A DNA stretch of 64,000 nucleotides from CAVUDO01 sp963740255 (GTDB taxonomy: Bacteria; Actinomycetota; Actinomycetes; Mycobacteriales; Cryptosporangiaceae). How positions within the stretch are numbered: the first letter of the stretch is position 1; each line of letters starts with the position of its first letter. The translations under genes were made by a program, and so were the position numbers. Shown piece after piece: positions 25,551-34,786 of the stretch. Location: the NCBI GenBank assembly GCA_963740255.1, contig CAVUDO010000002.1, positions 1,612,001-1,676,000 of the forward strand, in the 5' to 3' direction. The notes beneath the pieces are model-generated. The model searched no databases. It had not been told where the DNA came from and worked only from the letters and a program-made list of their open reading frames with translations.

Positions 25551-26534
25551 CTCGGCGGCGCGTACCCGCTCGGCCAGGGCATGCGCGGCGGCCCGCAGGG
25601 CGGCCTCCGGGTCCAGGCCGCGCGGCACCGCGGCGGCCGCCACCGCGAGCAGCAGCGCACCGAGCGCCCCCTGGTCGGCGGGCATCTCCATCCCCGGCGG
25701 AACCGGCGGCAGGTCGACATCGAGCTCGGCCCGGGTCAGCCGGGACAGGTACTGCGCGACGAGCGAGAGCGCGGGCTGCGAGTGGGCCACGCCGTCCAGG
25801 ACGGAGCTGCGGTTCTTCTCCGCGCGCTTGATCTCCTCCCAGTTCGCGTGCACCTCGTCCACGCCGGAGACCACCGTGTCGGCGAACACGTGCGGGTGCC
25901 GCCGGACCAGCTTGGCGACCAGGTCGCCGGCGACGTCGTCCACCGTGAACGCCTCGGCCGCCACCCCGTCCGCCCCGGCCTCCTCGGCCACCCGGGCATG
26001 GAAGACCACCTGGAGCAGCACGTCGCCCAGTTCCTCCCGCAGCGCCTCGAGGTCGCCGTCGACCAGCGCGTCGTACGCCTCGTACGCCTCCTCGAGCAAG
26101 TACGGCCGCAGCGACTCGTGCGTCTGCTCGGCCGTCCACGGGCAGCCGCCGGGCGAGCGCAGCCGGTCGAGCACCGCGACCACGTCGAGCAGGCGGGCGC
26201 CGGGCGGGTCCCACGAGCCGTACACGACCTCGATCTCGGCGCCGCCCACCTCGGCCACCCGCTCGGCCACGGCGCGAGAGAACGCGGCGTCGTCGGGGCC
26301 GGTCAGCCACACGGCGGCGCCCGCCTCGGCGGCGGCGCGGAAGGCGGTCGCCCGCCCGGTCGGTGAGCCCGCGAGAACCGTCACGGCCGCGCCGGCCGCC
26401 CGCGCCGCGTCGACCAGCGGCGACTCGGAACCGGCGTACACCGGGTGGGCCCGCACCAGGTCCCAGGCCGCCGCCGTCAGGACGCCGGCCGGGAGCCGCG
26501 GGGACGTGAGAAGGAGGATCAGCTGGTCGGCCAC
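25542..26534 (-). CDS. mazG: nucleoside triphosphate pyrophosphohydrolase MazG
   Basis: A 330-residue enzyme that hydrolyses NTPs and dNTPs to monophosphates and pyrophosphate, cleaning the nucleotide pool. The N-terminal ~110 residues form an extra domain (ILLLTSPRLPAGVLTAAAW) seen in actinobacterial MazG. The catalytic helix set is CPWTAEQTHESLRPYLLEE, EEAYEAYDAL and LREELGDVLLQVVFHA (EExxE and ExxD type). It lies directly downstream of the lipoprotein gene (19 bases), an arrangement shared with mycobacteria. The start is GTG 26534. Confidence 0.94.
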   Translation of the reverse strand: MADQLILLLTSPRLPAGVLTAAAWDLVRAHPVYAGSESPLVDAARAAGAAVTVLAGSPTGRATAFRAAAEAGAAVWLTGPDDAAFSRAVAERVAEVGGAEIEVVYGSWDPPGARLLDVVAVLDRLRSPGGCPWTAEQTHESLRPYLLEEAYEAYDALVDGDLEALREELGDVLLQVVFHARVAEEAGADGVAAEAFTVDDVAGDLVAKLVRRHPHVFADTVVSGVDEVHANWEEIKRAEKNRSSVLDGVAHSQPALSLVAQYLSRLTRAELDVDLPPVPPGMEMPADQGALGALLLAVAAAAVPRGLDPEAALRAAAHALAERVRAAEAG

Positions 26535-26553
26535 GGTGTCACCGGAGCCGGAG

Positions 26554-27243
26554 TCACGTGGGGCCGGGCGGCCCGGTCGGCAGCCGGGTCACCGCGACCT
26601 CGGGCGCCGGGGCGAGGCCGGGCTGGCCGCCGACGAAGAACCTGCGCACGTCGAAGGTGCCGAACCGCGGGTTCACGGTCACCGGCACGGCCCTGCCCGC
26701 CCGGACCAGGAAGCTCGTCACCCGCTGGTTGTACTGCTCCTGGTCGGGCTTGCCGGACTGCATCTGCTGGTCCACCGCCGACCGGTAGGCCTCGTCGACC
26801 GCGAGCACGTCGGTGGGCAGCAGCGCCTTGACCACACCCTCGACCTGGTCGGGGGGGATCTGCGCGAAGTCCTGCGGGGTCGCGGTCTGCACCCGCTGGG
26901 CGAGCTGCTCCCGGCTGCCGGCCACCTGTGCCCTCGCCTTGTCGACGTCGGCCTGCGTCACCGCGATCTGTTCCAGCTCGGAGGCCTGGCGGAGGAACTC
27001 GACGCCGACGAGCGTGTCGACGATCACCTGCCGGGTCTGCGCCGGGAACCGCCGGGCAAGCTCCCCGGCCGCCGGGTCGGCCAGGAACTGCTCGTAGAGC
27101 GCGTCGACGCGGGACATCGGGATCCGGGTGTCGCCGACCTGGGCGGCAGTGGCGGGCACGGTCTGGCAGGCGCTGGAGGCGACCGCGGCGGCGGACAACA
27201 CGGCCGCGACGGCCAGCAGGCGACGGATCACTGACGCTCTCAC
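26554..27243 (-). CDS. SurA_N-type lipoprotein
   Basis: A 229-residue exported lipoprotein. The N-terminus is a lipoprotein signal peptide: RR, a hydrophobic stretch (LLAVAAVLSAAAVA) and the lipobox SSAC with Cys at residue 26. The helical body resembles the N-terminal chaperone segment of SurA-like proteins (IPMSRVDALYEQFLADP, ELEQIAVTQADVDKARAQV); no parvulin isomerase domain follows. In mycobacteria LpqU occupies the mazG-eno interval, but I do not claim orthology. The start is GTG 27243 after GGAGAAC. It is divergent from the kinase at 27484. Confidence 0.82.
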   Translation of the reverse strand: MRASVIRRLLAVAAVLSAAAVASSACQTVPATAAQVGDTRIPMSRVDALYEQFLADPAAGELARRFPAQTRQVIVDTLVGVEFLRQASELEQIAVTQADVDKARAQVAGSREQLAQRVQTATPQDFAQIPPDQVEGVVKALLPTDVLAVDEAYRSAVDQQMQSGKPDQEQYNQRVTSFLVRAGRAVPVTVNPRFGTFDVRRFFVGGQPGLAPAPEVAVTRLPTGPPGPT

Positions 27244-27483
27244 GTTCTCCGGGGACGGGGTCGGCGCGGACAGCCACTGCCGGCCGCCGTCACACTCTAA
27301 GGCTCGCCGGTCGGCCCGCCCGCTCCGACCCGGCGCTCGGCCGCCCGCTCCGGCCGCGACCGGGACCGGTTACTGGGCCGGACTGGCCGGGACGTGGGGC
27401 CGGGGGCGCTTAGCCGTTCCGACGCCCGGAACGCCTGAACGCCCGTTCGCCGCGACCGGTGCCGTCGTGACAACCTTGGAACC

Positions 27484-29604
27484 GTGCTGAGCCCGGGAAC
27501 CCGCCTCGCCACGTACGAGGTGCGCGAGCGTCTCGCCGTGGGGGGAATGGGCGAGGTCTACCTGTGCCGGCACCGGCTGCTCGACCGGGTGGACGCGGTG
27601 AAGGTGCTGCGCCCGCACCTGGTCGCCGACCAGGCGTTCCGCCGCCGGTTCCTGCGCGAGGCGCTGTCGGCGGCCCGGCTGCGGCACCCGCACATCGTCA
27701 CCGTCTACACCGCCGACGAGGTGGACGGCCAGCTGTTCTTGGCGATGGAGTACATCCCGGGGCTCGACCTCGCCGCGATCCTCGACCAGGAGCTCGTGCT
27801 CGCGCCCGAGCGCGCCCTGCCGATCCTGGCCCAGATCGCGGACGCCCTCGACGCCGCGCACCGGCTCGCCATGACGCACCGCGACGTCAAGCCGAGCAAC
27901 GTCCTGGTCGACCGGGCCGGCGACGCGGACGAGCACGCCTACCTGGTCGACTTCGGGCTGTCCAAGAGCGCTGCCGCGGTCGACCAGGACATCACGGTCA
28001 CCGGGCAGGTGATGGGCACGGTGGCCTACATCGCCCCCGAACAGCTGCACAACCAGCCGGTGGACGGCCGCGGCGACCAGTACTCCCTGGCCTGCATGAC
28101 GTTCGAATGCCTCACCGGGCGCCTGCCGTTCCCCCGGGACAACCAGGTCGCGGTCATCACCGCCCACCTCACCGCGGAGCCCCCTTCGCTGACCGAACTC
28201 CGGCCAGGCCTGCCGCCGGCCCTCGACGCGGTGGTGGCCCGGGGCATGGCGAAGACCCCGGAGGAGCGGTACGCCACCTGCTCGGAGTTCGTGGCGGCGC
28301 TCCGCGCGGCGACGACCCCAGTCCCGGTGACGCCGGTCCCGGCGTCGCCAGGCCCGGAGGGCACCGTCCTGCTGAACCCGGACGCCCTGGGTCCGGGCGC
28401 CGCACCGCCGGGCTACACGCTCCCAATGGCCGTGCCGACGGCCCTCGGCCCGCCACCGGTGGCCATCCCGGGTGTGCCCGCCGGACCCACCTTCGGCCTC
28501 GCGCCCGACCGGGAGACACCGCCCACCCGGGCACCCGACCCGGGAGAACCGGACGGCGCAGGCGTCGGACCGGACCAGGGCGGGGCGCTGACCACACGGC
28601 TGTACGCGGCGGTGGTCGGCGGGCCCGAGGCGGGCACGGTGCTGCCGCTGAAGGAAGGCGACCGCGCCCTGGCGCTCGGCGAGTCCCGGATGGTGTTCCA
28701 CGTCGACGGCTGGGCCGTGCGGATGGCCGGGGACGCCAGCGTCACCGTGAACGGCCAGGTGTTGGCGGGCGGCGCCCGGCCGCTGACGCCGGGCGACCTG
28801 GTCACCGCCGGACCAGCCCTGCTGGAGGTGCGGGCCGCGGCGAAGCTGGCCCGGCTCGACCCCGGATGGCCACCGGATGCCGTGACGGTGGAACGGGTGG
28901 TCGCCGACAAGGTCCGCGGGGTCGTCCGCGGGCCGCTGCACGCCGACACGCTGGTGGCCCGGATCGGCTGGAGCCCGGGTCGGCCGCCCCGACCGGTCAC
29001 GGTGCGGCTCGGCGATCCGGGCGGCGTCGCCGTGCGGGGCCCCGGCGAGGCCACCGTCCCGTTCGTCCGCTGGCTGATCGCCCAGCTCGCCGCGCTGCAC
29101 GATCCGCGCGACCTCTGCCTGGCCGCGGCCGTCGCGCCGGCCGGCGGCGAGCGGTGGACCTGGCTCTCCAGCGTCCCGCACGCCCGTCCGCGCACGCCGC
29201 CGCTGTCCGGAACCCACCTGGCCACCACCGAGGAGGGGGCGCGCGATCTCGGGATCCGGCTCCTGGACCTGGTCGAGATCCGCCGTGCCGCCGTCGCCGA
29301 CACCCCGGCCCAGCATGCGCTGATCAGGATGCCCCGGGTGGTCGCCGTTCTGGACGAGAAGCTGCTGGGCGCCGAGGCGGACGCGATCGCGGCGGCCGGT
29401 GACCCGCTGGGCGTCCATGTGGTCCGGCTGCTGGGCCCGGCCGGCCGGCCGGCGCCGCACTGCCGCCGCTGCGTCGACCTCGACCCGAGCGGCACCGGCA
29501 TGACCGTCCACACGGCGGGGCGGAAGGGTGCGCAGCTCGGCGCGCCGGACGGGGTCAGCGCGGCCTACGCGCGCCAGGTCACCGAGCTGCTCGACGAGGC
29601 CTGA
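27484..29604 (+). CDS. Ser/Thr protein kinase fused to FHA-like and EssC-like domains
   Basis: A 706-residue soluble protein with no membrane helix. The kinase domain spans about residues 11-275: Gly loop VGGMGEVYLC, Lys40 in VDAVKVL, HRDVKPSN with Asp134, DFG at 156-158 and activation-loop Thr residues (ITVTGQVMGT). A Pro-rich linker follows. Residues ~370-450 look like a degenerate FHA domain (TVNGQVLAGGARPLTPGDLV). Residues ~455-700 resemble the region before the first ATPase of EssC/EccC type VII secretion proteins (FVRWLIAQLAALHDPRDLCL, RWTWLSSVPHARPR), but no Walker motifs are present. It converges with a second kinase gene. Kinase confidence is high; the EssC assignment rests on motif memory. 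Confidence 0.9.
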   Translation: MLSPGTRLATYEVRERLAVGGMGEVYLCRHRLLDRVDAVKVLRPHLVADQAFRRRFLREALSAARLRHPHIVTVYTADEVDGQLFLAMEYIPGLDLAAILDQELVLAPERALPILAQIADALDAAHRLAMTHRDVKPSNVLVDRAGDADEHAYLVDFGLSKSAAAVDQDITVTGQVMGTVAYIAPEQLHNQPVDGRGDQYSLACMTFECLTGRLPFPRDNQVAVITAHLTAEPPSLTELRPGLPPALDAVVARGMAKTPEERYATCSEFVAALRAATTPVPVTPVPASPGPEGTVLLNPDALGPGAAPPGYTLPMAVPTALGPPPVAIPGVPAGPTFGLAPDRETPPTRAPDPGEPDGAGVGPDQGGALTTRLYAAVVGGPEAGTVLPLKEGDRALALGESRMVFHVDGWAVRMAGDASVTVNGQVLAGGARPLTPGDLVTAGPALLEVRAAAKLARLDPGWPPDAVTVERVVADKVRGVVRGPLHADTLVARIGWSPGRPPRPVTVRLGDPGGVAVRGPGEATVPFVRWLIAQLAALHDPRDLCLAAAVAPAGGERWTWLSSVPHARPRTPPLSGTHLATTEEGARDLGIRLLDLVEIRRAAVADTPAQHALIRMPRVVAVLDEKLLGAEADAIAAAGDPLGVHVVRLLGPAGRPAPHCRRCVDLDPSGTGMTVHTAGRKGAQLGAPDGVSAAYARQVTELLDEA

Positions 29605-29623
29605 GCCGACGAACCTGGTCGGC
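29605..29623. terminator. possible bidirectional terminator between two kinase genes
   Basis: GCCGAC-GAACCTG-GTCGGC forms a 6-bp stem with a 7-base loop in the 34-bp gap between convergent gene ends. There is no T run, as is common in high-GC actinomycetes. Confidence 0.35.
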
Positions 29624-29638
29624 GAGGCAGGCTGGCAC

Positions 29639-30436
29639 CTACCCGACGAGGGCTTCGATGCGCTCCGCGAGGTCCAGTGCGGTCGGCGGCCGGATCGGCC
29701 GGTCCGGCGCGATGCTCGCCCGGACGATCTGCGCGACCCCCTCGTCCAGACTCGGGGCGACCGTGGGCGGCGTGGAGAGCACCCGGCGGAGCACCAGCAC
29801 CGGGTCGCGGTCGGGCAGTTCGCCGTAGAGGCCGTGACCGGCCATCGCGCTGTGCAGGGTGATCCCGAGGGAGAAGATGTCGCTGGCGCGACTCGGCGGT
29901 TCGCCGTGCAGCAGCGCCGGGTCGACGAACTCGATCGAGGCGAGCTCGCCCATGCCCGTCAGCGTCATGCCCGGCGTGAGCACCTGGCTCAGGCCCAGGT
30001 CGGAGAGCTTCGCCCCCTTGGCGTGCAGCAGGACGTTGCCGGGCTTGATGTCGCGGTGGACGATGCCGGCCTCGTGCAGGGCGTGCGCGGCCCGGGCCGC
30101 GTGCGCCACGGCGGTGAGCGTCCGTGGCCGGTCGAGCAGGTACGCGGGGCTGGCGAGCGACCCTTCGGGCAGGTACTCCATCGAGTAGTAGAAGACCCCG
30201 CCCTGCTGTCCGGCGTCGAACAGCGACACCAGGTACTCCGACCGGACCGCGGCGAACGCCGAGAGCTCCCGGGTGGCGCGGCGGAACACGTCCTCGCTGG
30301 CGGCACCGGAGAGCACCTTCACGGCGACCAGTTCGGCGTCCACGGGCAGTCGTGCCGGCTTCCGCGCGAGGTAGTACTCGCCGTGGTTACCTGTGCCCAA
30401 CGGACGTACGAACTCGTAGTCGGCGATGCCGTCCAC
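29639..30436 (-). CDS. Ser/Thr protein kinase, soluble, DLG variant
   Basis: A 265-residue protein that is almost only a kinase domain. It has the Gly loop LGTGNHGEYYLAR, the ATP-binding Lys in LVAVKVL, HRDIKPGNVLL and SDLGLSQ, where DLG replaces the usual DFG. The catalytic Asp and magnesium-binding Asp are both kept, so activity is plausible. There is no membrane helix or sensor domain, unlike PknB-type kinases. The start is GTG 30436 after GGGGAG. It is divergent from the antiporter and may act on the FHA proteins encoded on either side. Confidence 0.9.
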   Translation of the reverse strand: MDGIADYEFVRPLGTGNHGEYYLARKPARLPVDAELVAVKVLSGAASEDVFRRATRELSAFAAVRSEYLVSLFDAGQQGGVFYYSMEYLPEGSLASPAYLLDRPRTLTAVAHAARAAHALHEAGIVHRDIKPGNVLLHAKGAKLSDLGLSQVLTPGMTLTGMGELASIEFVDPALLHGEPPSRASDIFSLGITLHSAMAGHGLYGELPDRDPVLVLRRVLSTPPTVAPSLDEGVAQIVRASIAPDRPIRPPTALDLAERIEALVG

Positions 30437-30584
30437 GCTGCTCCCCCTTCGGATCCACGTCGGAGACCGTGACAGTCGTACAGGGCGTCAAACTACTGGG
30501 CGGAATACATCTCGGTCTCGGCCCTCACAAGCTACGCCGTGGGCGCCGGCACGGGGGGTCGTGCCGCGGACAGGAGAGACCATC

Positions 30585-32618
30585 GTGAAGACGCTGGACA
30601 TCGGGCTGCTGCTGCTCGACCTCGCCGGGATCATCGTGCTGGCCCGGCTCTTCGGCGCGCTGGCGAAGCGGCTCGGCCAGCCGCCGGTGATCGGGGAGAT
30701 CCTGGCCGGCATCCTGCTCGGCCCGACCCTGATCGTGCTCACCTTCGGCGGCGGCGACGCGGGCCGGGCGGCGTACGCGAGGTTCAGCTCCGCCTTCTTC
30801 CCGCCGGACGTGAAGCTCGGGCTCACCGCGCTGGCGGCGGTGGGCCTGGTGCTGTTCATGTTCATCGTCGGGTACGAGCTCGACCAGTCGCTGGTGCGGG
30901 GCAGGGAACGGGTCGCGGCGAGCGTGTCGGTGGGGTCGATCCTGGTGCCGTTCACGCTGGGCGCCGGGCTGGCGGTGTGGCTGGCCGGCCGGCACCCGAC
31001 GATCGGCGGCACGCTGCCGTTCGCGCTGTTCCTCGGTGCGGCAATGTCGGTGACGGCGTTCCCGGTGCTGGCCCGGATCCTCACCGACCGGGGCATGCAC
31101 CGCACCCGGGTCGGCGGCCTGGCGCTGGCCGCGGCCGCGGTGGACGACGTGCTGGCCTGGTCGCTGCTCGCCGTGGTGGTGACGGTCGCCGGCGGCGCCG
31201 CGGGCGGGGGGCACGACCAGTGGCACCTGTTCTTCTCGCTGCCGTACGTACTGGTGATGTTCGTGGTCGTCCGTCCGCTGCTGCGGCGGCTGGTCGACCT
31301 GCACGCGAAGGCCGGCCGGCTCACGCCGGGCATCCTCGCCGTGGTGCTGGTCGGACTGCTGCTGTCCTGCTACGCCACCGAGTGGCTGGGCGTGCACTAC
31401 ATCTTCGGGGCGTTCCTCTTCGGCGTGGCGATGCCGCGGGAGGGGGCCGAAGCGCTGCGGGTGGAGATTCTCGAGCGGCTGGAGCAGGTCAGCGTGCTGC
31501 TGTTGCTGCCGGTGTTCTTCGTCGTGTCGGGCCTGCGGGTGGACCTGTCCGGGCTCGGGGCGTCGGGGCTGGTGGAGCTGGCGCTGATCCTGGCGGTGGC
31601 GATCGTCGGCAAGTTCGTCGGCGCCTGGGTCGGAGCGCGGTTGCAGCGGGTCCGGTCGCGCGAGGCGGCGGTGCTGGCCACCCTGATGAACACCCGGGGT
31701 CTGACCGAGATCGTCATCCTCACCGTGGGCCTGGAGATCGGGGTGCTCGACAGCGAGCTGTTCTCGCTGATGGTGGTGATGGCGCTGGTGACCACCGCGA
31801 TGGCCGGACCGCTGCTGCACCTGGTCTACCCGCGGCGCCACATCGAGCGGGACATCGCCGAGGCGGAGAGGGCCGCGCTGGGCATCACCGAGGCCTACCG
31901 GGTCGTGGTCGTGGTCGGCGACCCGTCGGCGCAGGCCAGCCGGGTGGACCTCGGGCTGGACCTGGTCGGCGAACGACGTCCCGCCGAACTGGTGGTGTCG
32001 CACCTGGTCCCCTACCGCACGCCCGGCCTGGAGGTCGGCACCGGACTGTCCGGCGAGCTGTTGGAGATGACCCGGACGATGGGCGAGCTGGAGACGCTGG
32101 CGGCCCGCGCGCGCTCGCGGGACGTGGACGCGCCGGTGCTGTCCCGGTTCAGCCACGACGTGGCCCGCGACCTGCCCGTCCAGGTGGCGGCCGCCGAACC
32201 CGCGGTGCTGGTGGTCGCGGCCGACCAGGCCGGGTACGACACGCTGCGCGAGCAGACGGCCGGCCGGATGGTCACGTTGTACGGCGAGCCGCCGGAGGCA
32301 CCGGCCGCGGTGGCGCTGTGCTGGTCCGGCGGCGCGGACGGCGCGGCGACGCTGCACGTGGCGGCGCAGATCGCCGCCGGGCGCGGAATCGACCTGGTCG
32401 TCGACGACGGCGCCCGGCCCGGCCGCCGGGCCAACGCCGCCGTCGAGGAGATCCGCCGCCACGGCGTACAGGCCCGGACCGGCACCGCGCCACCCGACGC
32501 CCTCGTGATCGCCGCCGACGGCGCCACCGACGCCCACCTCACTGTCCGCGCCGAACGCGACGCCCCGACGACCCCCGTCTCAGACTGGGCCCCCACCCTG
32601 TCCGCCAGAATCGGCTGA
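30585..32618 (+). CDS. cation:proton antiporter, CPA2 (KefB-like) family
   Basis: A 677-residue transporter. Residues 1-420 contain about 12 membrane helices, starting IGLLLLDLAGIIVLARLFG and including the CPA2 segments GQPPVIGEILAGILLGP, LFMFIVGYELD, AAAVDDVLAWSLLAVVV (Asp-Asp ion site) and NTRGLTEIVILTVGLEIGVL. The C-terminal ~250 residues are cytoplasmic; I see no TrkA-N GxGxxG motif, so the regulatory domain is of another type. It probably exchanges K+ or Na+ for H+. The start is GTG 30585, 10 bases after CAGGAGAG. It lies between a kinase and an FHA gene, so phospho-control is possible. Confidence 0.9.
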   Translation: MKTLDIGLLLLDLAGIIVLARLFGALAKRLGQPPVIGEILAGILLGPTLIVLTFGGGDAGRAAYARFSSAFFPPDVKLGLTALAAVGLVLFMFIVGYELDQSLVRGRERVAASVSVGSILVPFTLGAGLAVWLAGRHPTIGGTLPFALFLGAAMSVTAFPVLARILTDRGMHRTRVGGLALAAAAVDDVLAWSLLAVVVTVAGGAAGGGHDQWHLFFSLPYVLVMFVVVRPLLRRLVDLHAKAGRLTPGILAVVLVGLLLSCYATEWLGVHYIFGAFLFGVAMPREGAEALRVEILERLEQVSVLLLLPVFFVVSGLRVDLSGLGASGLVELALILAVAIVGKFVGAWVGARLQRVRSREAAVLATLMNTRGLTEIVILTVGLEIGVLDSELFSLMVVMALVTTAMAGPLLHLVYPRRHIERDIAEAERAALGITEAYRVVVVVGDPSAQASRVDLGLDLVGERRPAELVVSHLVPYRTPGLEVGTGLSGELLEMTRTMGELETLAARARSRDVDAPVLSRFSHDVARDLPVQVAAAEPAVLVVAADQAGYDTLREQTAGRMVTLYGEPPEAPAAVALCWSGGADGAATLHVAAQIAAGRGIDLVVDDGARPGRRANAAVEEIRRHGVQARTGTAPPDALVIAADGATDAHLTVRAERDAPTTPVSDWAPTLSARIG

Positions 32619-32687
32619 CACGGCATGCCGGTTTACAGACCGCACGGCGATATCGGACCCGATGCCCTCGCTCCTGGTTGCTGTCGC

Positions 32688-32804
32688 TCTGACCTGGAGC
32701 CCGTCGAGGTGCCTTGATCGCAAGGCGGAGGTCGTCGTGGCGTAGCGAAGCTACGTGCGACGTCCGACAACACCGCGAGCGAGGTGCCTCGACGGGCCGC
32801 TCAC
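32688..32804. repeat. dispersed 117-bp hairpin repeat, copy A
   Basis: Matches 58386-58504 at about 85%. Both copies begin TCTGACCTGGAGCCCGTCGA and end GTGCCTCGACGGGCCGC, giving inverted ends CCCGTCGAGG / CCTCGACGGG. The centre is a strong hairpin CGTAGC-GAA-GCTACG. Copy A fills the gap between the antiporter stop and the FHA stop (convergent genes). It may serve as a terminator or be a non-autonomous mobile repeat. Confidence 0.85.
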
Positions 32805-34338
32805 TAAGGGTTGCGGTGGGACTCGTAGCGGAGTCCTCGGCGGCCGAAGACAACCCGCGTGCCGGGGGTGATCGGCACTGGGACGTGCGGCGGAATCCTG
32901 GTCCAGGCGTCGTTGTTCGGCGGGCAGAGGTGGGTGCCGTTCGCCGAACCCAGGTCGACGACCCGCACGTCCCAACCGTCCAGCTCGAGCCGCGCGTGCA
33001 CCCGGGAGACCACACCCTCGGGATCGGCGATCCGCAGGGCGCGGGACCGGCCGGCCATGACGGCGTCGTCCCGGTCGGGCTCCCGGCCCACCACGTAGCC
33101 GGTGTCGAGCCGGAAGGTCGAACCGTCGTCGAGCACGAGCACGCCCAGCGGCGGCCGCGGGCCGGTCTTGGACACGTGGGTGAGCTGCACCATCGAGATC
33201 CCGCACACCGCGCAGTAAGGCGCCCGGGGGTCGTTGAAGTGGTCGTTCTTGCAGTAGATGCCGAGCACGCTCGGCCGGCTGTTGGTGCTCTGCGCGCCCT
33301 CGGCCGGAACCGGGCCGGGCGGCAGCGGGACGTTCGCCGGCGGCAGCGGGCCGGAGGTCGTGTGCGAGCCGTTCGCCGACGGCGCGCCGACCAGCAGCAC
33401 AGCCTCGAACGGGGCCGACCGGTCGACCGACAGCCCGCGGCCCGACGGCGGAATCCTCGGCTCCGCGGAGACGACCCGTTCCTCGGTGGTCGGAGCAGCG
33501 TAGGTCTCGACGGGCGGCACCGCGGCGGCGCCGGCGCCCTCCGGCGGGCGGCCCCGCGGCATGGCCGGCGGCACGCCGGTACCCGTCAGAACGCCGTTCG
33601 CGGCGGTCGGCATGTCGCCGGTGAAGTCCGGGGTGAACGCCTCGGTGCCCTCCACGGTGGTCTCCGCGGGGGACACCCGCGGGCCGGGTACGCCGGCCAT
33701 CGCGGCGACGGAACCCGGGGCGGGGACGAGATCGGGGGCAGGAACGGGATCGGGGGCAGGGACAGGCGCGGGAGGGTGGTGGGTTCGGCGTCAGCTGCCG
33801 GCGTCGGGGCGGCCACTTGCACTGGTGCTGGTGCCACCAGAGAAGCGGCCCCGGGAAAAGCCTCGACGAAGCCCCCGGCCCGGGCCACGCCGGCGTCGAG
33901 CCGGGTCCACCGGTCGACGCCGGACGGCTCTCTGTCGCCCAGTACCGCCCGGACTTCCTTCACCGGGCCGCCGACCACCCGGTCGACCCACGTCACCGCG
34001 GACCGGCCGTCGAGGTGGTGCTCCTGGGGCTCGGTGCTGACCCATGCCTCCGCGTCGCCGTGGACCACCACCGCGACCCCGTCACCGACCGGGCCGAACG
34101 CGACCAGGGTGGGGAACTCCGCGTGGTCGGGGCCGGCCAGCATGCCGGCCAGACGCCGTCCGAGCCGGCGCCCGTCGCCGCCGCTGGCAGCCACCTCGGC
34201 CAGCATGTCCAGCAGCTCGGCCGTGCGCTCCTCCCGTTCGGGATCGGCCGTACAGAGCAGCACGAGGTCGCCGTACCGGGCGAGCACACCCTCCCCCGAC
34301 AACGGCGCCAGCACCCGTCTGTCCGCTGAGCTCGTCAC
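32804..34338 (-). CDS. FHA-domain protein with zinc-ribbon-like segment; one apparent frameshift
   Basis: With one base added this is a 511-residue protein. The N-terminal ~170 residues form a folded domain (LARYGDLVLLCTADPEREER, TLVAFGPVGDGVAVVVHG) with a protein-surveillance or PP2C-like flavour that I cannot name. A Pro-rich linker follows, then a Cys pair set CKNDHFNDPRAPYCAVCG (zinc ribbon) and a C-terminal FHA domain (YVVGREPDRDD, SRVHARLELDGWDVRVVDL, GSANGTHL), which binds phosphothreonine. As given, the first frame runs past 33717 out of phase; one extra G in the run 33717-33720 restores PPPGSVAAMAG. GTG 34338 overlaps the membrane gene stop (GTGA). It is a likely substrate or partner of the nearby kinases. 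Confidence 0.78.
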
Positions 34339-34772
34339 ACCAACCTCCCGCCACGGAACCGCCACCGGATGAACGGCACCCTCATCGGCCCGTTCGCCAT
34401 CGCCCACACGGCAAGCCAGACCAGCACGAAATGCGCCCAGAACGCGAACGAGCTGACCGGGCCGTCCACCCCCGGCACCCACCCTCTCAGCAACAGCACC
34501 CAGACGAGAAGCCCTTCGGGAACGAGCGTCGCCAGCCCGAACAGTGTCGGCCAGTCCTTCTCCCACCGCCACTGCATCAGGAAGTGGTAGATCCCCTCCC
34601 AGATCACCCCCAGGGCGGCCACCGTCAGCAGGACCAGAAACGTCACCCGGTACTTGCCGGCGAACGACGCCTCGATCGGCAGCAGCGGGGTGACCACCAG
34701 GGTGACGAACACGCCGACCGTGGCGAGCAGGAAGAGTCGCGTCTGGATGCGACCCCACAGGGTAGGCAACAT
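34335..34772 (-). CDS. four-helix membrane protein
   Basis: A 145-residue integral membrane protein with about four helices: LFLLATVGVFVTLVVTPLL, VTFLVLLTVAALGVIWEGIY, TLFGLATLVPEGLLVWVLLL and FAFWAHFVLVWLAVWAMA. The C-terminus is basic (RWRFRGGR) and probably cytoplasmic. Not a family I recognise. It lies 14 bases after the flavoprotein stop and overlaps the FHA gene by 4 bases, so all three are one operon. The start is ATG 34772. Confidence 0.8.
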   Translation of the reverse strand: MLPTLWGRIQTRLFLLATVGVFVTLVVTPLLPIEASFAGKYRVTFLVLLTVAALGVIWEGIYHFLMQWRWEKDWPTLFGLATLVPEGLLVWVLLLRGWVPGVDGPVSSFAFWAHFVLVWLAVWAMANGPMRVPFIRWRFRGGRLV

Positions 34773-34786
34773 GTCTCGGCGACTCC

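Noticed and set aside
22243..27234. Very long plus-strand frame across eno, the DUF885 gene and mazG
   Set aside because: The minus-strand genes have clear family motifs; the opposite frame has none.
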